From an uncultured Chloroflexota bacterium (lineage in GTDB: Bacteria > Chloroflexota > UBA11872 > UBA12225): DNA of 54,635 nucleotides. Position numbers and translations under genes: made by a program. The stretch covers positions 1-54,635 of the forward strand of contig CADCTC010000272.1 in the NCBI GenBank assembly GCA_902805635.1, written 5' to 3'. Below are positions 1 to 8,072 of the stretch, in pieces (position 1 is the stretch's first letter; every line of letters begins with the position of its first letter). The notes beneath the pieces were generated by a model. The model did no database searches. It was not told the DNA's origin and was given only the letters and a program-made list of their open reading frames with translations.

Positions 1-1372
1 TGGCGAAGTTGCTCTTGATGTGGGTGGCGCTGCTGGTGATGGCGGTCGCGGTTTGGAACTCTTCGTACAGCTCGCTCTGGTGGTAGCGGATGGTGTAGTC
101 CGGGTCCTTGAGCACGTTGCCGGTCAAGATCGCGACCACGTCTTCGTCGGGGTCGATGCGGGCGTCGGTGCCTTCCTGGGCCAGACGGCGGACGGCGCCG
201 AGTGTGGTGGCGGAGGCGGGCTCGCAGCCGATGCCGTCGGTGCCGATGATGGCCTTGGCGTCGGCGATGTCCTGCTCGTCAACAGAGGTGACCCAGCCGT
301 CTGACCAGTGCACGGCGCGCCGCGCCTTCTTCCAGCTGACCGGGGCGCCGATCTTGATCGCGGTGGCCAGGGTGCGGGCATGGACGCGCACCAATGTCTC
401 TTCGCCGGAAGCGAAAGAGTTGTAGAGCGGGGCGGCGCCACGCGCCTGCACGATGGTGATGTGCGGACGCTTGTTGAGCAGGCCCAGGTCGTCTAGCTCA
501 CGCAGGGCTTTGCCGTAGGAGCTGCTGTTGCCCAGGTTGCCGCCGGGCACGACGATGCGATCCGGGGCGTTCCAATCAAGCTGCTCGAGCAGCTCCAGCA
601 TGACGCTCTTCTGGCCCTCTAGGCGGAAGGGGTTGATGGAGTTGAGGATGTAGATGCCGAGCTTCGGGGCGATCTGCTGCAATAGCGCCTGGGCGACGTC
701 GAAGTCTCCGCGTACCTGGAGAGTGAGAGCGCCGTAGTCGATGGACTGCGACAGCTTGGCGAAGCTGACGCCGCCTTCGGGCACCAGGACGATGGCGGCC
801 ATGCCGGCGCGGGCCGCATAGGCGGCCATGGAGGCGCTGGTGTTGCCGGTGCTGGCGCAGGCCACGGCGCGCATGCCAAGGATGCGCGCCTGGGTGACGC
901 CGGCGCACATGCCGTAGTCCTTGAACGAGCCGGTGGGGTTGAAGCCCAGGTGCTTGACACGCAGGCGCTTGACGCCGGCATAGGCGGCACTGCGTGGCGC
1001 TTCTAGGAGGGGCGTGTTGCCTTCCGGATAGGCGACTAGCTGGTCAAGGCGGTCATAAAAGGGGAGCAGCTCACGATAGCGCCAGACGCCGCTCTGGTCA
1101 ACCGGGTCGTTGGAGAGGCGGCGCCGCCGCCAGCGCTGCTTGACGCGCTTGAGGTCGAGCTCCGGGCGCGGGTAGACCACGTCCAGGAGGTCGTCGCACT
1201 CCGGACAGCGGTAGATGACGCGGCGCAGCGGATAGGTGCGCTGGCACGCGATGCAGCGCAGGCCGCGCTTCTCCATCCAGGGCTGCCAGTTGTACACTGG
1301 CGCCTCGCCAGGGACGGGAGCGTCCGAATTGATCGCGGCGGCGCTATCGGCAACACCGGCTGTGGCAATCAT
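1..1372 (-). CDS. thrC: Threonine synthase, 3' end cut by the window edge
   Basis: PLP enzyme converting O-phosphohomoserine to threonine and phosphate in the cytoplasm. The frame is open from ATG at 1372 to base 1, about 457 codons, so only the C-terminus is missing. The N-terminus has a zinc-ribbon-like Cys pair arrangement (C40, C43, C56, C59: CIAC and CPEC), found in the long bacterial form of the enzyme. The PLP lysine sits in TGSFKDYGM (about K151), followed by the substrate-loop motif STGNTSAS. The C-terminal part ends with LTGNVLKDPD, the usual threonine synthase signature. The start lies 5 bases after the stop of the small membrane protein upstream, so the two are probably cotranscribed. 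A second, shorter homologue without the zinc ribbon lies at 5898-7019; this one is the better candidate for the housekeeping enzyme. Confidence 0.93.
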   Translation of the reverse strand, partial: MIATAGVADSAAAINSDAPVPGEAPVYNWQPWMEKRGLRCIACQRTYPLRRVIYRCPECDDLLDVVYPRPELDLKRVKQRWRRRRLSNDPVDQSGVWRYRELLPFYDRLDQLVAYPEGNTPLLEAPRSAAYAGVKRLRVKHLGFNPTGSFKDYGMCAGVTQARILGMRAVACASTGNTSASMAAYAARAGMAAIVLVPEGGVSFAKLSQSIDYGALTLQVRGDFDVAQALLQQIAPKLGIYILNSINPFRLEGQKSVMLELLEQLDWNAPDRIVVPGGNLGNSSSYGKALRELDDLGLLNKRPHITIVQARGAAPLYNSFASGEETLVRVHARTLATAIKIGAPVSWKKARRAVHWSDGWVTSVDEQDIADAKAIIGTDGIGCEPASATTLGAVRRLAQEGTDARIDPDEDVVAILTGNVLKDPDYTIRYHQSELYEEFQTATAITSSATHIKSNFA

Positions 1373-1376
1373 GAGG

Positions 1377-1676
1377 TCATTTCTCCAGGAACCAGGCGAC
1401 GGCACCGCCGGCGAGCGACAGCACGGAGAGGATGCCAAGCAGCGTCCCGGTGCGTGTCAGCGCGTTGGAGAGGCCTTTGCTGCGCGAGTGCTCGGTGCGC
1501 TGCGACATGATGATGTTTCGCATCCGATCGGGTCCGCTGGCGCGACGCTCCAGCTTGGGCTTGCTGGTGGTCGCGGCCATGCGCGTGGCGAGCAGCGGCG
1601 CGAGCGAAACGGTGAGGACGGCCACCACGAGCAGCGCCGCGCCGAGCGCGAGAAGGAGCAGGGCAACGCCCGTCAT
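1377..1676 (-). CDS. Small two-helix membrane protein, function unknown
   Basis: 99-residue protein. Residues 1-25 form a hydrophobic helix (MTGVALLLLALGAALLVV), followed by a basic Ser/Arg-rich stretch and a second hydrophobic helix at the C-terminus (about residues 77-96), so both ends are in the membrane and the centre is polar. I chose ATG 1676 because it overlaps the stop of the upstream membrane gene by 4 bases (ATGA); the longer open frame upstream is Arg-rich and looks like antisense noise. It precedes thrC by only a few bases. I do not recognise a family. The Arg/Lys-rich middle (SKPKLERRASGPDRMR) suggests a cytoplasmic loop by the positive-inside rule. Confidence 0.6.
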   Translation of the reverse strand: MTGVALLLLALGAALLVVAVLTVSLAPLLATRMAATTSKPKLERRASGPDRMRNIIMSQRTEHSRSKGLSNALTRTGTLLGILSVLSLAGGAVAWFLEK

Positions 1677-2170
1677 TCTGAAGATTCTACTATCAGCCAG
1701 GGCAGGTACTGCGGTGCCGCGTCCCACACTATGGCGCCGGCCACGGGGTAGGCGTACAGGACTCCGGCGGCGCTGCGCCGGGCGGCGCGCAAGGCCAAGA
1801 CCAGAGTGAGTACGTACCAGATGAGAACAGCAAGCAGGCACACTGCCCAGAGCACCATCGCAATAACGCCGCCGGCGGACGAGGGGTCTACGTAGTACGT
1901 TGCCTCCGGCAAGAAGGGCAGGTCACCGCCGAAGGCGATGAACCCGAGCGAGACGGCACCGATCAGAACGACGTGTCCGGCGAGAGCCGCGAGCTGGAAC
2001 AGCGCTGCCTGGCCGGCCTGGAGGACGCGCACGGCGTTGCGGCTGCGTACGGCGCGAACAAGCACCACGCCGGAAACCAGCACGGCCAGGAGCCAGCCGG
2101 CCACCGTGAGGCCCAGCAGTCCCGCGGCGTGCACGAACACGGTGACCGGCCGCTCGGCGGGGGCGATCAT
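1673..2170 (-). CDS. Integral membrane protein, function unknown
   Basis: 165 residues with four apparent hydrophobic segments: about 10-38, 55-80, 98-127 and a weaker one near 140-158. No catalytic motif or signal for cleavage is visible. The gene begins at ATG 2170, 23 bases from the divergent small exported-protein gene at 2194, so the two share a very short promoter region. Its stop overlaps the start of the next small membrane gene (ATGA), arguing for a translationally coupled membrane pair feeding into thrC. Family not recognised. Confidence 0.65.
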   Translation of the reverse strand: MIAPAERPVTVFVHAAGLLGLTVAGWLLAVLVSGVVLVRAVRSRNAVRVLQAGQAALFQLAALAGHVVLIGAVSLGFIAFGGDLPFLPEATYYVDPSSAGGVIAMVLWAVCLLAVLIWYVLTLVLALRAARRSAAGVLYAYPVAGAIVWDAAPQYLPWLIVESSE

Positions 2171-2193
2171 AGCGGCGAGTATAGTTGGGAAGC

Positions 2194-2436
2194 ATGCACT
2201 CCACGGCCTGCCGCCTTACAGGCGCAGCCCTCAGTGCGCTTGCCGGTCTGCTGCTGGTGGCAACTCCGGCGGCGGCGCATGGTGGGGTGACGGGCGCGCA
2301 GGACGTGCTGCAAGACTACGGAGTGCTGCTGTTCCTGGTGGCAGTGGTGCTCATCGGCGCAGGCGTCTTGACCTGGGTGATGCTCTCACCGCAGCCGGCG
2401 GACGAGCCGGCCCCGAGCGAAGGGTCTGAAGACTAG
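2194..2436 (+). CDS. Small exported/membrane-anchored protein
   Basis: 80-residue protein. Residues 1-26 look like a signal peptide with an Ala-rich cleavage site (TPAAAHGG). A second hydrophobic helix at about 43-63 (LLFLVAVVLIGAGVLTWVML) would anchor it, leaving a short acidic Pro/Glu tail. ATG 2194 was preferred to the in-frame TTG at 2185. The 3' end overlaps by 4 bases the end of the convergent cyclic-di-AMP receptor gene. The pattern of signal peptide, His-Gly rich start and one helix is seen in small secreted proteins of Chloroflexota and Actinobacteria, but no family is assigned. Confidence 0.55.
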   Translation: MHSTACRLTGAALSALAGLLLVATPAAAHGGVTGAQDVLQDYGVLLFLVAVVLIGAGVLTWVMLSPQPADEPAPSEGSED

Positions 2437-2714
2437 ACCTGCAGGAAGCCGGGGGAGTCGAGCACGAACACGACCGCTCGAGCGGTCGGAGCGGGAGAGT
2501 CCTGGCTGGAAGAGCGCGGGTGGCAGTGCTCGCGCAGCGTGGCGATCACGTCGTCCACCTGCTCCGGTTCGACGCCGGTGAGCAGGGTGACATTGCCGCG
2601 TTTGAGCAGACCGCCCACGGTGTTGATGCGCGTGGTGCGGTAGCCCTTGCCGGACAGCGCTTTGAGCGCGCCGCCGGCGTCTTCGTTCTGTACGACGGCC
2701 CAGACGACTTTCAT
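2433..2714 (-). CDS. PII-like cyclic-di-AMP receptor (DUF970/DarA-PstA family), copy 2
   Basis: 93-residue protein of the trimeric PII-like family that binds the second messenger cyclic di-AMP (DarA/PstA in Firmicutes). Visible family features are the first strand MKVVWAVVQNEDAGG, the TTRINTVGGLLKRGN loop-and-strand and TLLTGVEPEQVDDV. These match the family pattern in which T/S-x-GGFL-x-GN-x-T contributes to the ligand pocket. Start ATG 2714 overlaps the stop of the upstream paralogue by 4 bases. Known family members signal potassium and osmotic state through partners that remain mostly unknown. Compared with copy 1 it has Leu for Phe in the GGF motif and a shorter C-terminus. Confidence 0.82.
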   Translation of the reverse strand: MKVVWAVVQNEDAGGALKALSGKGYRTTRINTVGGLLKRGNVTLLTGVEPEQVDDVIATLREHCHPRSSSQDSPAPTARAVVFVLDSPGFLQV

Positions 2715-3097
2715 AGCCGCTCGAATCGCTCGCAATCGAGCACGAAGATAGTGGCGCCACCCACCTGCACCTGGATGGGGTCGAGCGGGTAGGGCTCGCC
2801 GACCTCACCGGGGGCGGTAGGGACGAAGTACTCGGTGCGAGTCTCGCAGTTGTCGCGGAAGATCAGCAGGGCGCGGTGCATCCGCTCGCGTTCGACGCCG
2901 ACGAGCACGGTGGCGTTCCCCTTGCGGAGGAAACCGCCGACGGTGTTGATGCGCGTGGCGCGGAAGCCGTCGCCGGTGAGCGCCTCGATCACCGGTCCGG
3001 CGTCCTCGTCCTGGACGATGGCGAGGATCAGCTGGTAGCCCGATCCGCCGCCGCTTGCCTCGGCCGGAACTACCGCGGCCGCCTGGCTATCGCTCAT
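2711..3097 (-). CDS. PII-like cyclic-di-AMP receptor (DUF970/DarA-PstA family), copy 1
   Basis: 128 residues. An Ala/Gly-rich 20-residue N-terminal tail precedes the ferredoxin-like PII fold. Strand 1 is YQLILAIVQDEDAG, followed by RATRINTVGGFLRKGNATVL (the nucleotide-binding segment of the family) and VGVERERMHRALLIFRDNC. The C-terminal part carries a Pro-rich loop and an acidic-ending strand (GGATIFVLDCERFERL) shared with copy 2 (AVVFVLDS). Start ATG 3097 gives a normal family length. Copies 1 and 2 are adjacent, overlapping and clearly paralogous, so they could form heterotrimers (inference). No diadenylate cyclase or potassium transporter gene lies in the window. Confidence 0.85.
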   Translation of the reverse strand: MSDSQAAAVVPAEASGGGSGYQLILAIVQDEDAGPVIEALTGDGFRATRINTVGGFLRKGNATVLVGVERERMHRALLIFRDNCETRTEYFVPTAPGEVGEPYPLDPIQVQVGGATIFVLDCERFERL

Positions 3098-3107
3098 GCC
3101 GTGCGCA

Positions 3108-3947
3108 TTATACGCGGCGCAGGAGATGGGTGAGCGAGGAGGCCTTGCCGCCGCGCTTGACGTTGACGATCTCGGCCATGATCGCCAAGGCGATCTCTTC
3201 CGGCGTACGCGCGCCAATGTCCAGTCCAATCGGGGCGAAGATACGCTCTACGAAGTGGTCCGGAACACCGCGGGCGCGCAGCCGCTCGAAGACGAGCAGC
3301 ACGCGACGGCGGCTGCCGATCATGCCAATATAGGGAGCTGGGGATGCCGCGACGTGCTGCAGGACGGGCTCGTCGTGCTCGTGGCCACGCGTTACCAGCA
3401 CGAGGTAGGTCCAGGGGGTGATCTGCTGAGCTGCGATAGCGTGGTCGAAGGCGTCAACCACGACGTGGGCAGCGTCTGGGAAGCGCTCACGGTTGGCGAA
3501 GCGCTCGCGATCGTCGATGACCGTGACCTCAAAGCCGACCACTCCGGCGATGCGTGCCAGCGGCTGGGCGATGTGCCCGGCGCCGACGATGATCAGCTGA
3601 TCGGGTGGCGGCATCGGCTCTAACGCTACCTCAACCGCACCGGCTTCCAGCTCGCCAGCCCGTCGGGCGCGCCGGTCGCCAGCGGCGCCGTCATTGCCGC
3701 CCGTGTGGAACTGGACGAGTCGCACGTCTCCGGCGAGTAGCTGCTCGGCGGCCACGGCGGCAACCGTCTGCGTCAGGGCATCGTCGCCAATGACGCCCAT
3801 CGGAGCGCCGGCATATGGGACGATCAGCTTCTGGCCTACATCGGCGCTGGCTGCGTCGCCGGCTGCGACGACGGTAGCCTGGCAGAACGGCACGCGGCGT
3901 TCAAGCAGGTCAAGCGCGTGGGAAGTAAGGTCGTCCGCCGGGAGCAC
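3108..3947 (-). CDS. XdhC C-terminal (Rossmann) domain protein
   Basis: 279 residues. XdhC/CoxI-family proteins bind and sulfurate or insert the molybdenum cofactor for xanthine and CO dehydrogenases. This protein contains the C-terminal Rossmann domain: PDQLIIVGAGHIAQPLAR (about residues 113-130), the VTVIDDRERFANRERFPDA strand-turn, TRGHEHDEPVL, and YIGMIGSRRR. The N-terminal XdhC domain is encoded by the separate gene just upstream (3961-4293). The start is GTG 3947, leaving 13 bases between the genes. Residues 1-90 are a poorly conserved segment resembling a partial second XdhC N-domain. The molybdo-hydroxylase it would serve is not in this window. Confidence 0.85.
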   Translation of the reverse strand: MLPADDLTSHALDLLERRVPFCQATVVAAGDAASADVGQKLIVPYAGAPMGVIGDDALTQTVAAVAAEQLLAGDVRLVQFHTGGNDGAAGDRRARRAGELEAGAVEVALEPMPPPDQLIIVGAGHIAQPLARIAGVVGFEVTVIDDRERFANRERFPDAAHVVVDAFDHAIAAQQITPWTYLVLVTRGHEHDEPVLQHVAASPAPYIGMIGSRRRVLLVFERLRARGVPDHFVERIFAPIGLDIGARTPEEIALAIMAEIVNVKRGGKASSLTHLLRRV

Positions 3948-3960
3948 TGCGGAGCCGTCG

Positions 3961-4293
3961 TCAGGCGGCGGGCTTCAGGACGTCGATGAAGACTTCCATG
4001 GTGCCGCCACACACGTCGCCGCCCGGCTCGTCCGGATCGTCGGCGAGGACGAACTCGCGCAGCTCACTATGCCGGCGCTTGAGGAGCTTGCGCGCTTCGG
4101 CCCACACTTCAGCTTCGATACAACCGCCGCCGATGGTGCCGAGCGTCTGCCCGTCCGAGAAGATCAGCATGCGCGCGCCGGCTTTCTGCGGCGTGGAGCC
4201 ACGGGTGGCCACGACGCTGGTCATGGCCACGGGCTCACCCGCGGCCAGCCGGTCTCGCGCAGCGCGGTATAGCTCGGCGGCGGCAACTGCCAT
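3961..4293 (-). CDS. XdhC N-terminal domain protein
   Basis: 110-residue stand-alone XdhC/CoxI N-terminal domain. Motifs are PVAMTSVVATRGSTPQKAGARM (about residues 19-40, split here by reading), TIGGGCIEAEV (residues about 52-62) and the C-terminal GGDVCGGTMEVFID with the conserved Cys. In known proteins this region contacts the molybdenum cofactor. ATG 4293 was chosen because it places the conserved helix ELYRAARDRLAAGE at the right distance, while the longer open frame upstream adds non-homologous residues. Encoded 13 bases before the Rossmann-domain gene, so the pair is a split version of a usually single polypeptide. Confidence 0.85.
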   Translation of the reverse strand: MAVAAAELYRAARDRLAAGEPVAMTSVVATRGSTPQKAGARMLIFSDGQTLGTIGGGCIEAEVWAEARKLLKRRHSELREFVLADDPDEPGGDVCGGTMEVFIDVLKPAA

Positions 4294-4351
4294 TAGTGAA
4301 CAGATTCTAACAGCGTTGGGGAAGGATGTTCCCCGTCCCAACGCGGGCGTA

Positions 4352-4945
4352 CTACACCGCCTTCTTCGTTGAAGGGTGGTTCGGGCCCGTATCCTGCCAG
4401 GCGTCGTTGATTGCCTGCGTGCAATGGCGAACCGCTTCGTCGTTGACGGTATGGCCGTCTTCGCGGAGCTCCCACGCCACCACGTCGGCGATGATCTGGT
4501 TGATCTCCTGCACCGAGCGAGCGTAATTGCGCAGGTGGCGGTCGGCTAGCTCCATGGTGCGCATGTCACCCAACGCGTGCGCGGTGACGTGGAGCATGGA
4601 GTAGCCCATGGCGGCGTGATTGAAAGCGGTGTAGTCGTCACGCAGCGCCTTTGATTCGCCCTTGGTGCGCAAGTTGTCGATCAGCCCTGCGGCCTTGCCG
4701 AAGAGGTTCGCGACAGCCTCTTTCACCGGGTGTGACTCGCTGCCGCCGATGGAAGCCAGGTGGCTGCGCAGGGCCTCGCGGTGGGCTTTGACCATGTCAT
4801 GGAAGCGGCGGACCGCCTCGGCGGCGCGGGGGTGATGGGTGACCTCCTTGAGCTGGCCATCCATCGCTTCCTCGATGTGGCTCTCAAGCGCGAGCATGTC
4901 GCCGACGTACTGCTGAATGGTGTTGGTGTTCTTGTCGTCTGCCAC
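4352..4945 (-). CDS. Ferritin-like four-helix protein (putative)
   Basis: 197 residues, almost entirely helical. Glu and His residues are spaced as in ferritin-like or DUF892 (YciE/YciF) proteins: ESHIEEAMD near residue 20, HHPRAAEAVRRFH near 40, AHREAL near 55, YSMLHVTAHALGD near 115 and ELADRHLRNYARSVQEIN near 130. GTG 4945 is the start because a strong Shine-Dalgarno (GGAGGAG) sits 5 bases upstream. Earlier ATG codons in frame give a Pro/Gly-rich sequence without homology. Such proteins are usually stress-induced; metal binding is inferred, not shown. It is the last gene in the direction of reading before the XdhC pair, separated by 58 bases. Confidence 0.6.
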   Translation of the reverse strand: MADDKNTNTIQQYVGDMLALESHIEEAMDGQLKEVTHHPRAAEAVRRFHDMVKAHREALRSHLASIGGSESHPVKEAVANLFGKAAGLIDNLRTKGESKALRDDYTAFNHAAMGYSMLHVTAHALGDMRTMELADRHLRNYARSVQEINQIIADVVAWELREDGHTVNDEAVRHCTQAINDAWQDTGPNHPSTKKAV

Positions 4946-5078
4946 TGGATCTCCTCCGTCTTCGTGCGGGACCTCGGGCACGCGCCTGCCCCCCGACTGT
5001 GCTCCGCCGGCACCAGCCGGTGCAGGCACATCAGGCGGGCGCTAGACGCAAAAGGCTGCACCATTCGTGCCGCCGGAA

Positions 5079-5750
5079 CTAGCCGGCGGCTATGACGGCG
5101 ACGGTGCCTGGATCGAGCGACTCTTCGCTAGAAGTAGTAGCTGGGCGCGCTCCAGCGTCATCCCCGGCTACGGGGCCGCCGCCGGGCGGGTCGCCGCGCA
5201 GGAGGTCCTTGAGATAGAGGCCGGCAAGTGAGTGGCTGGGCTGCAGGCGCAGCGCCTCGCGGTAGGCTTCCTCGGCCCCGGTCGCGTCGCCCCGGAAATG
5301 GAGCTCCAGGCCGATCATAGCGTGCGGCTCGGCACTGCCGGGCATCGCCTTCGCGGCGCGGCGGAAGCAGTCCAGTGCTGCGTCACCACGCTCCTGAGCG
5401 AAGTACGCCTTGCCCAGCGTAATGAGGGTCGGGCCGTCGTTGGGACGCACCTCGAGCTTCTTCTCAAGCCGGCGGATGGCACGCAGCTCATTGAGGTTGG
5501 CTTCCACCTCGTCGTCGCGCCAGGGCAGCTCGATGCGGGCCTGCTCGAGCAGGCGGATGGCTTCCTGGAGGCGGCCGTCGTGCGCGGCGGAGAGCCCGCG
5601 CGCCTTTGCTGTCTTTTCCCAGGCCCGGCGGGCGGGGTCGGGACAGCGCCCGAGCGCGCGAAGCTGGCCCAGGAAGGGCCACTCGCGCAATTCAAGATTC
5701 TCGCCTGGGCGGCCGAGTATGACCGTGCGGCGCAGCGTGGTATTGGCCAT
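5079..5750 (-). CDS. Tetratricopeptide-repeat protein
   Basis: 223 residues. An N-terminal non-repeat segment (MANTTLRRTVILGRPGENLE) is followed by TPR helices: RGLSAAHDGRLQEAIRLLEQ (about residues 50-69), PTLITLGKAYFAQERGDAAL (about 108-128, consensus W/L-G-Y-A-F-A spacing) and PHAMIGLELHFRGDATGAEE (about 145-163). The C-terminus is a disordered Gly/Pro/Ser tail. ATG 5750 is preferred because residues before it are Arg-rich and unconserved. It is divergent from the threonine-synthase-like gene, with about 147 bases between them. A protein-protein adaptor role is the only function that can be inferred. Confidence 0.75.
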   Translation of the reverse strand: MANTTLRRTVILGRPGENLELREWPFLGQLRALGRCPDPARRAWEKTAKARGLSAAHDGRLQEAIRLLEQARIELPWRDDEVEANLNELRAIRRLEKKLEVRPNDGPTLITLGKAYFAQERGDAALDCFRRAAKAMPGSAEPHAMIGLELHFRGDATGAEEAYREALRLQPSHSLAGLYLKDLLRGDPPGGGPVAGDDAGARPATTSSEESLDPGTVAVIAAG

Positions 5751-5897
5751 CGTTGCGGGCCCCCTTTCGCGTCGATGGAAGATTGGTGCCTGCGGGCGCC
5801 TACTGCCCGGAACGGGCTGCGGCGCGCGCAGGCGGCGTTTTCGTGCCCTCGTGTCAGGGCAACTCATTCTACACTCATCTTTTGAAGTGACGAAGTG

Positions 5898-7019
5898 ATG
5901 GATTCTCGCCCGGCTCGCACGGGGATCTGGCGCCACGCGGCGCGGCTGCCGGCGCGCACGCCTCAGTCGGCAGTCACGCTTGGCGAGGGTGATACGCCGT
6001 TGGTGCGCCTCCACCGATGGGGAGCTCGATATGGTCTTCGGCGGGTGTACGCCAAGCTGGAGTTCGCGAATCCGACGGGGTCATACAAGGACCGGGGAAT
6101 GGCCGTGCTGGTGCAACTGGCGGTGGAGGCGGGGGCACGGCACCTGGTGGAAGATTCTTCGGGCAACGCGGGAGCGGCCGCGGCCGCGTACGCGGCACGG
6201 GCCGGCATGACGTGCACCGTGTACGCCCCCGCGGCGGCGCCGGAGGCTAAGCTGCGTCAGATCCGGGCCTATGGCGCGGAGCTGGTCCTGGTCCCCGGGC
6301 CACGTGCCGCGGTGGCCGACGCGGCGCGTCAGGCCGGCGCGACACCAGGCGCGTACCACGTGTCGCACAACGACAACCCGGCGTTTGTACCGGGCAACAA
6401 GACGTTCGCGTACGAGCTGGCGGAGGCGTACCGCAACGGAGAGTTTCAGGAGTGGCCGTCGGTAGGGCCGGTAGGGGAAGATGGCGACCCGAGCAGCACG
6501 GAACGAGTAACTTCGTCCGGGGAACAGTCATCTGCGTGGCATGTGGTGATCCCTACGGGTGGTGGGGCGCTGTTCTGCGGCGCGTGGCACGGGTTCTTGG
6601 AAGAGCGGGAGCTTGGCGGTTTGGATAGCGCGATCTTGCCGCGTTTGCATGCGGCGCAGACCGTTGCGTGCGCGCCACTGGCCCAGGCGTTCGCGGCCGG
6701 TATGACGGAGCCGGCGATAGTGGAGCGGCGACCGTCGGTGTGCGGCGGGATCGAGATCGAGCGGCCGGCGCGGGGACGCGAGATCCTGGCCGCAATCCAC
6801 CAAAGTGGTGGTACGGCCACGGCGAGTGAGGAGGTGGCGATCCTGGAGGAGCGGGACCGCCTGGCGCTACTGGAGGGCATCTATGCCGAGCCGACGAGCG
6901 CCGCGGCGTTCGCCGCGCTGGCGCAGCTGGCACGCGAGGGATACGTGGGGGCCGACGAGATCGTGGTGGTGGCAGTTACCGGCTCGGGCTTGAAGGACCC
7001 GGGCCCGGACCGGTCGTAG
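5898..7019 (+). CDS. Threonine-synthase-like PLP-dependent enzyme (fold type II)
   Basis: 373 residues. The PLP lysine lies in NPTGSYKDRGM (about K64), followed by the SSGNAGAAAAAYAARAG helix and a Gly-rich phosphate-binding loop IPTGGGALFCG near residue 220. The C-terminal VVVAVTGSGLKDPG matches threonine synthases. It lacks the N-terminal zinc ribbon of the enzyme at 1-1372 and carries an acidic/Ser-rich insertion (about residues 190-215). ATG 5898 is directly preceded by an in-frame GTG at 5895, so either may start. Having two homologues suggests one acts on another beta/gamma-elimination or replacement substrate; the sequence alone does not say which. Confidence 0.82.
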   Translation: MDSRPARTGIWRHAARLPARTPQSAVTLGEGDTPLVRLHRWGARYGLRRVYAKLEFANPTGSYKDRGMAVLVQLAVEAGARHLVEDSSGNAGAAAAAYAARAGMTCTVYAPAAAPEAKLRQIRAYGAELVLVPGPRAAVADAARQAGATPGAYHVSHNDNPAFVPGNKTFAYELAEAYRNGEFQEWPSVGPVGEDGDPSSTERVTSSGEQSSAWHVVIPTGGGALFCGAWHGFLEERELGGLDSAILPRLHAAQTVACAPLAQAFAAGMTEPAIVERRPSVCGGIEIERPARGREILAAIHQSGGTATASEEVAILEERDRLALLEGIYAEPTSAAAFAALAQLAREGYVGADEIVVVAVTGSGLKDPGPDRS

Positions 7020-7094
7020 GCGTACCTGGCAAGGGACCGCGCGTTGACCGCGGCAGGTCGCACTAGGCGCGGGCTATACTGGCCCGGCCCAGGT

Positions 7095-8072
7095 GTGGAG
7101 GACGTGATCGCCGCTCGCCAAGAAACTGAAGACGCTGCCGTGCTGTCGCTGGCGCAGTTAGGGGCGCGCACGCTGCTGGAGCAACTTGGACGTGCCCTGA
7201 AGCACGAGCCGGGAACGCGCGCTGGTGACGACCCTGAAGAGCTGCATAAGATGCGGGTGGCGACGCGTCGCCTGCGAGTGGCCTTCAAGGTGTTTGGCCG
7301 CGAGCTCGCGGCGGCCGGTATTGGGACCCTGCCCGAGCAGGACGTGAAGGCGGTCGCGCAGGCGATGGGTGGCGTGCGCGACCTGGACGTGTTTGACGAG
7401 TGGCTGGCCGGCCAGGCAGTGGCACGGCCGCAGGACGGCGCGGCGATTGACCGCTTGCGGGCGCACCGTAGGGCGCTGCGCGATGGAGCGCGCGCGGTGC
7501 TGCGGGACACGCTCGATGGCCCGGCGATGGGGGCGGTGCGAGACGGTAGCCTGGCGCTGGCACTGGATACCGTTGCCCACGCGCCGGCGCGTGTGAAGAA
7601 GCGTCGGCGCGTGCGCTGCGCCGGCCCGCGGCTGGCGGATCGCGCGCTGGGGCGGCTGCGAAGTGCCGGCGGCGAGCTCATGGCCCCAACATCAGAAGAG
7701 CTCCACCGGGTGCGTATCCTGGCGAAGCGGTTCCGCTACGTCTGCGAGTTCATTTCCCCGGCGTTCGGGGCAGCGCTGGACGACGCGATCGCGTGCGCCA
7801 CCGAGGTGCAGGACGCCCTGGGCGACCTGCACGACGCCGACGTGGCAGCGCCAGGCCTGCTGCGCGACATCGAGCGGGTGGCAGCAGACGCGGAGTCGGC
7901 GAGGGACGCGGCGGCGATCGCACGGTTAGTGGAAGCGCAGCATGCCCGCCGCGACGAGGCTCTACCGCGCTTTCGAGACGCATGGGCGCGTCTGCCGGAC
8001 AAGAAGGCTCTGCGCGCTGCGTTCAAGCGCGCGCCAGCTTCGCCACAACTATACAAAGAGGCGTCAGAATGA
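7095..8072 (+). CDS. CHAD domain protein (polyphosphate-binding)
   Basis: About 325 residues, all helical. CHAD domains bind inorganic polyphosphate through lines of basic residues. The two characteristic helices are visible: ELHKMRVATRRLRVAFKVF near residue 55 and ELHRVRILAKRFRYVCEF near residue 215, related by the internal duplication of the family. GGVRDLDVFDEWL, the acidic signature, follows the first. The exact start is uncertain: TTG 7044, GTG 7095 and GTG 7104 are all in frame. Its stop overlaps the ATG of the ROK kinase gene (ATGA), which implies translational coupling and a shared role in polyphosphate-linked sugar metabolism (inference). Confidence 0.88.
   Translation: MEDVIAARQETEDAAVLSLAQLGARTLLEQLGRALKHEPGTRAGDDPEELHKMRVATRRLRVAFKVFGRELAAAGIGTLPEQDVKAVAQAMGGVRDLDVFDEWLAGQAVARPQDGAAIDRLRAHRRALRDGARAVLRDTLDGPAMGAVRDGSLALALDTVAHAPARVKKRRRVRCAGPRLADRALGRLRSAGGELMAPTSEELHRVRILAKRFRYVCEFISPAFGAALDDAIACATEVQDALGDLHDADVAAPGLLRDIERVAADAESARDAAAIARLVEAQHARRDEALPRFRDAWARLPDKKALRAAFKRAPASPQLYKEASE

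Noticed and set aside
7793..8068. Arg-rich N-terminal extension of the ROK kinase
   Set aside because: It overlaps the CHAD coding sequence; ATG 8069 with ATGA coupling is the natural start.
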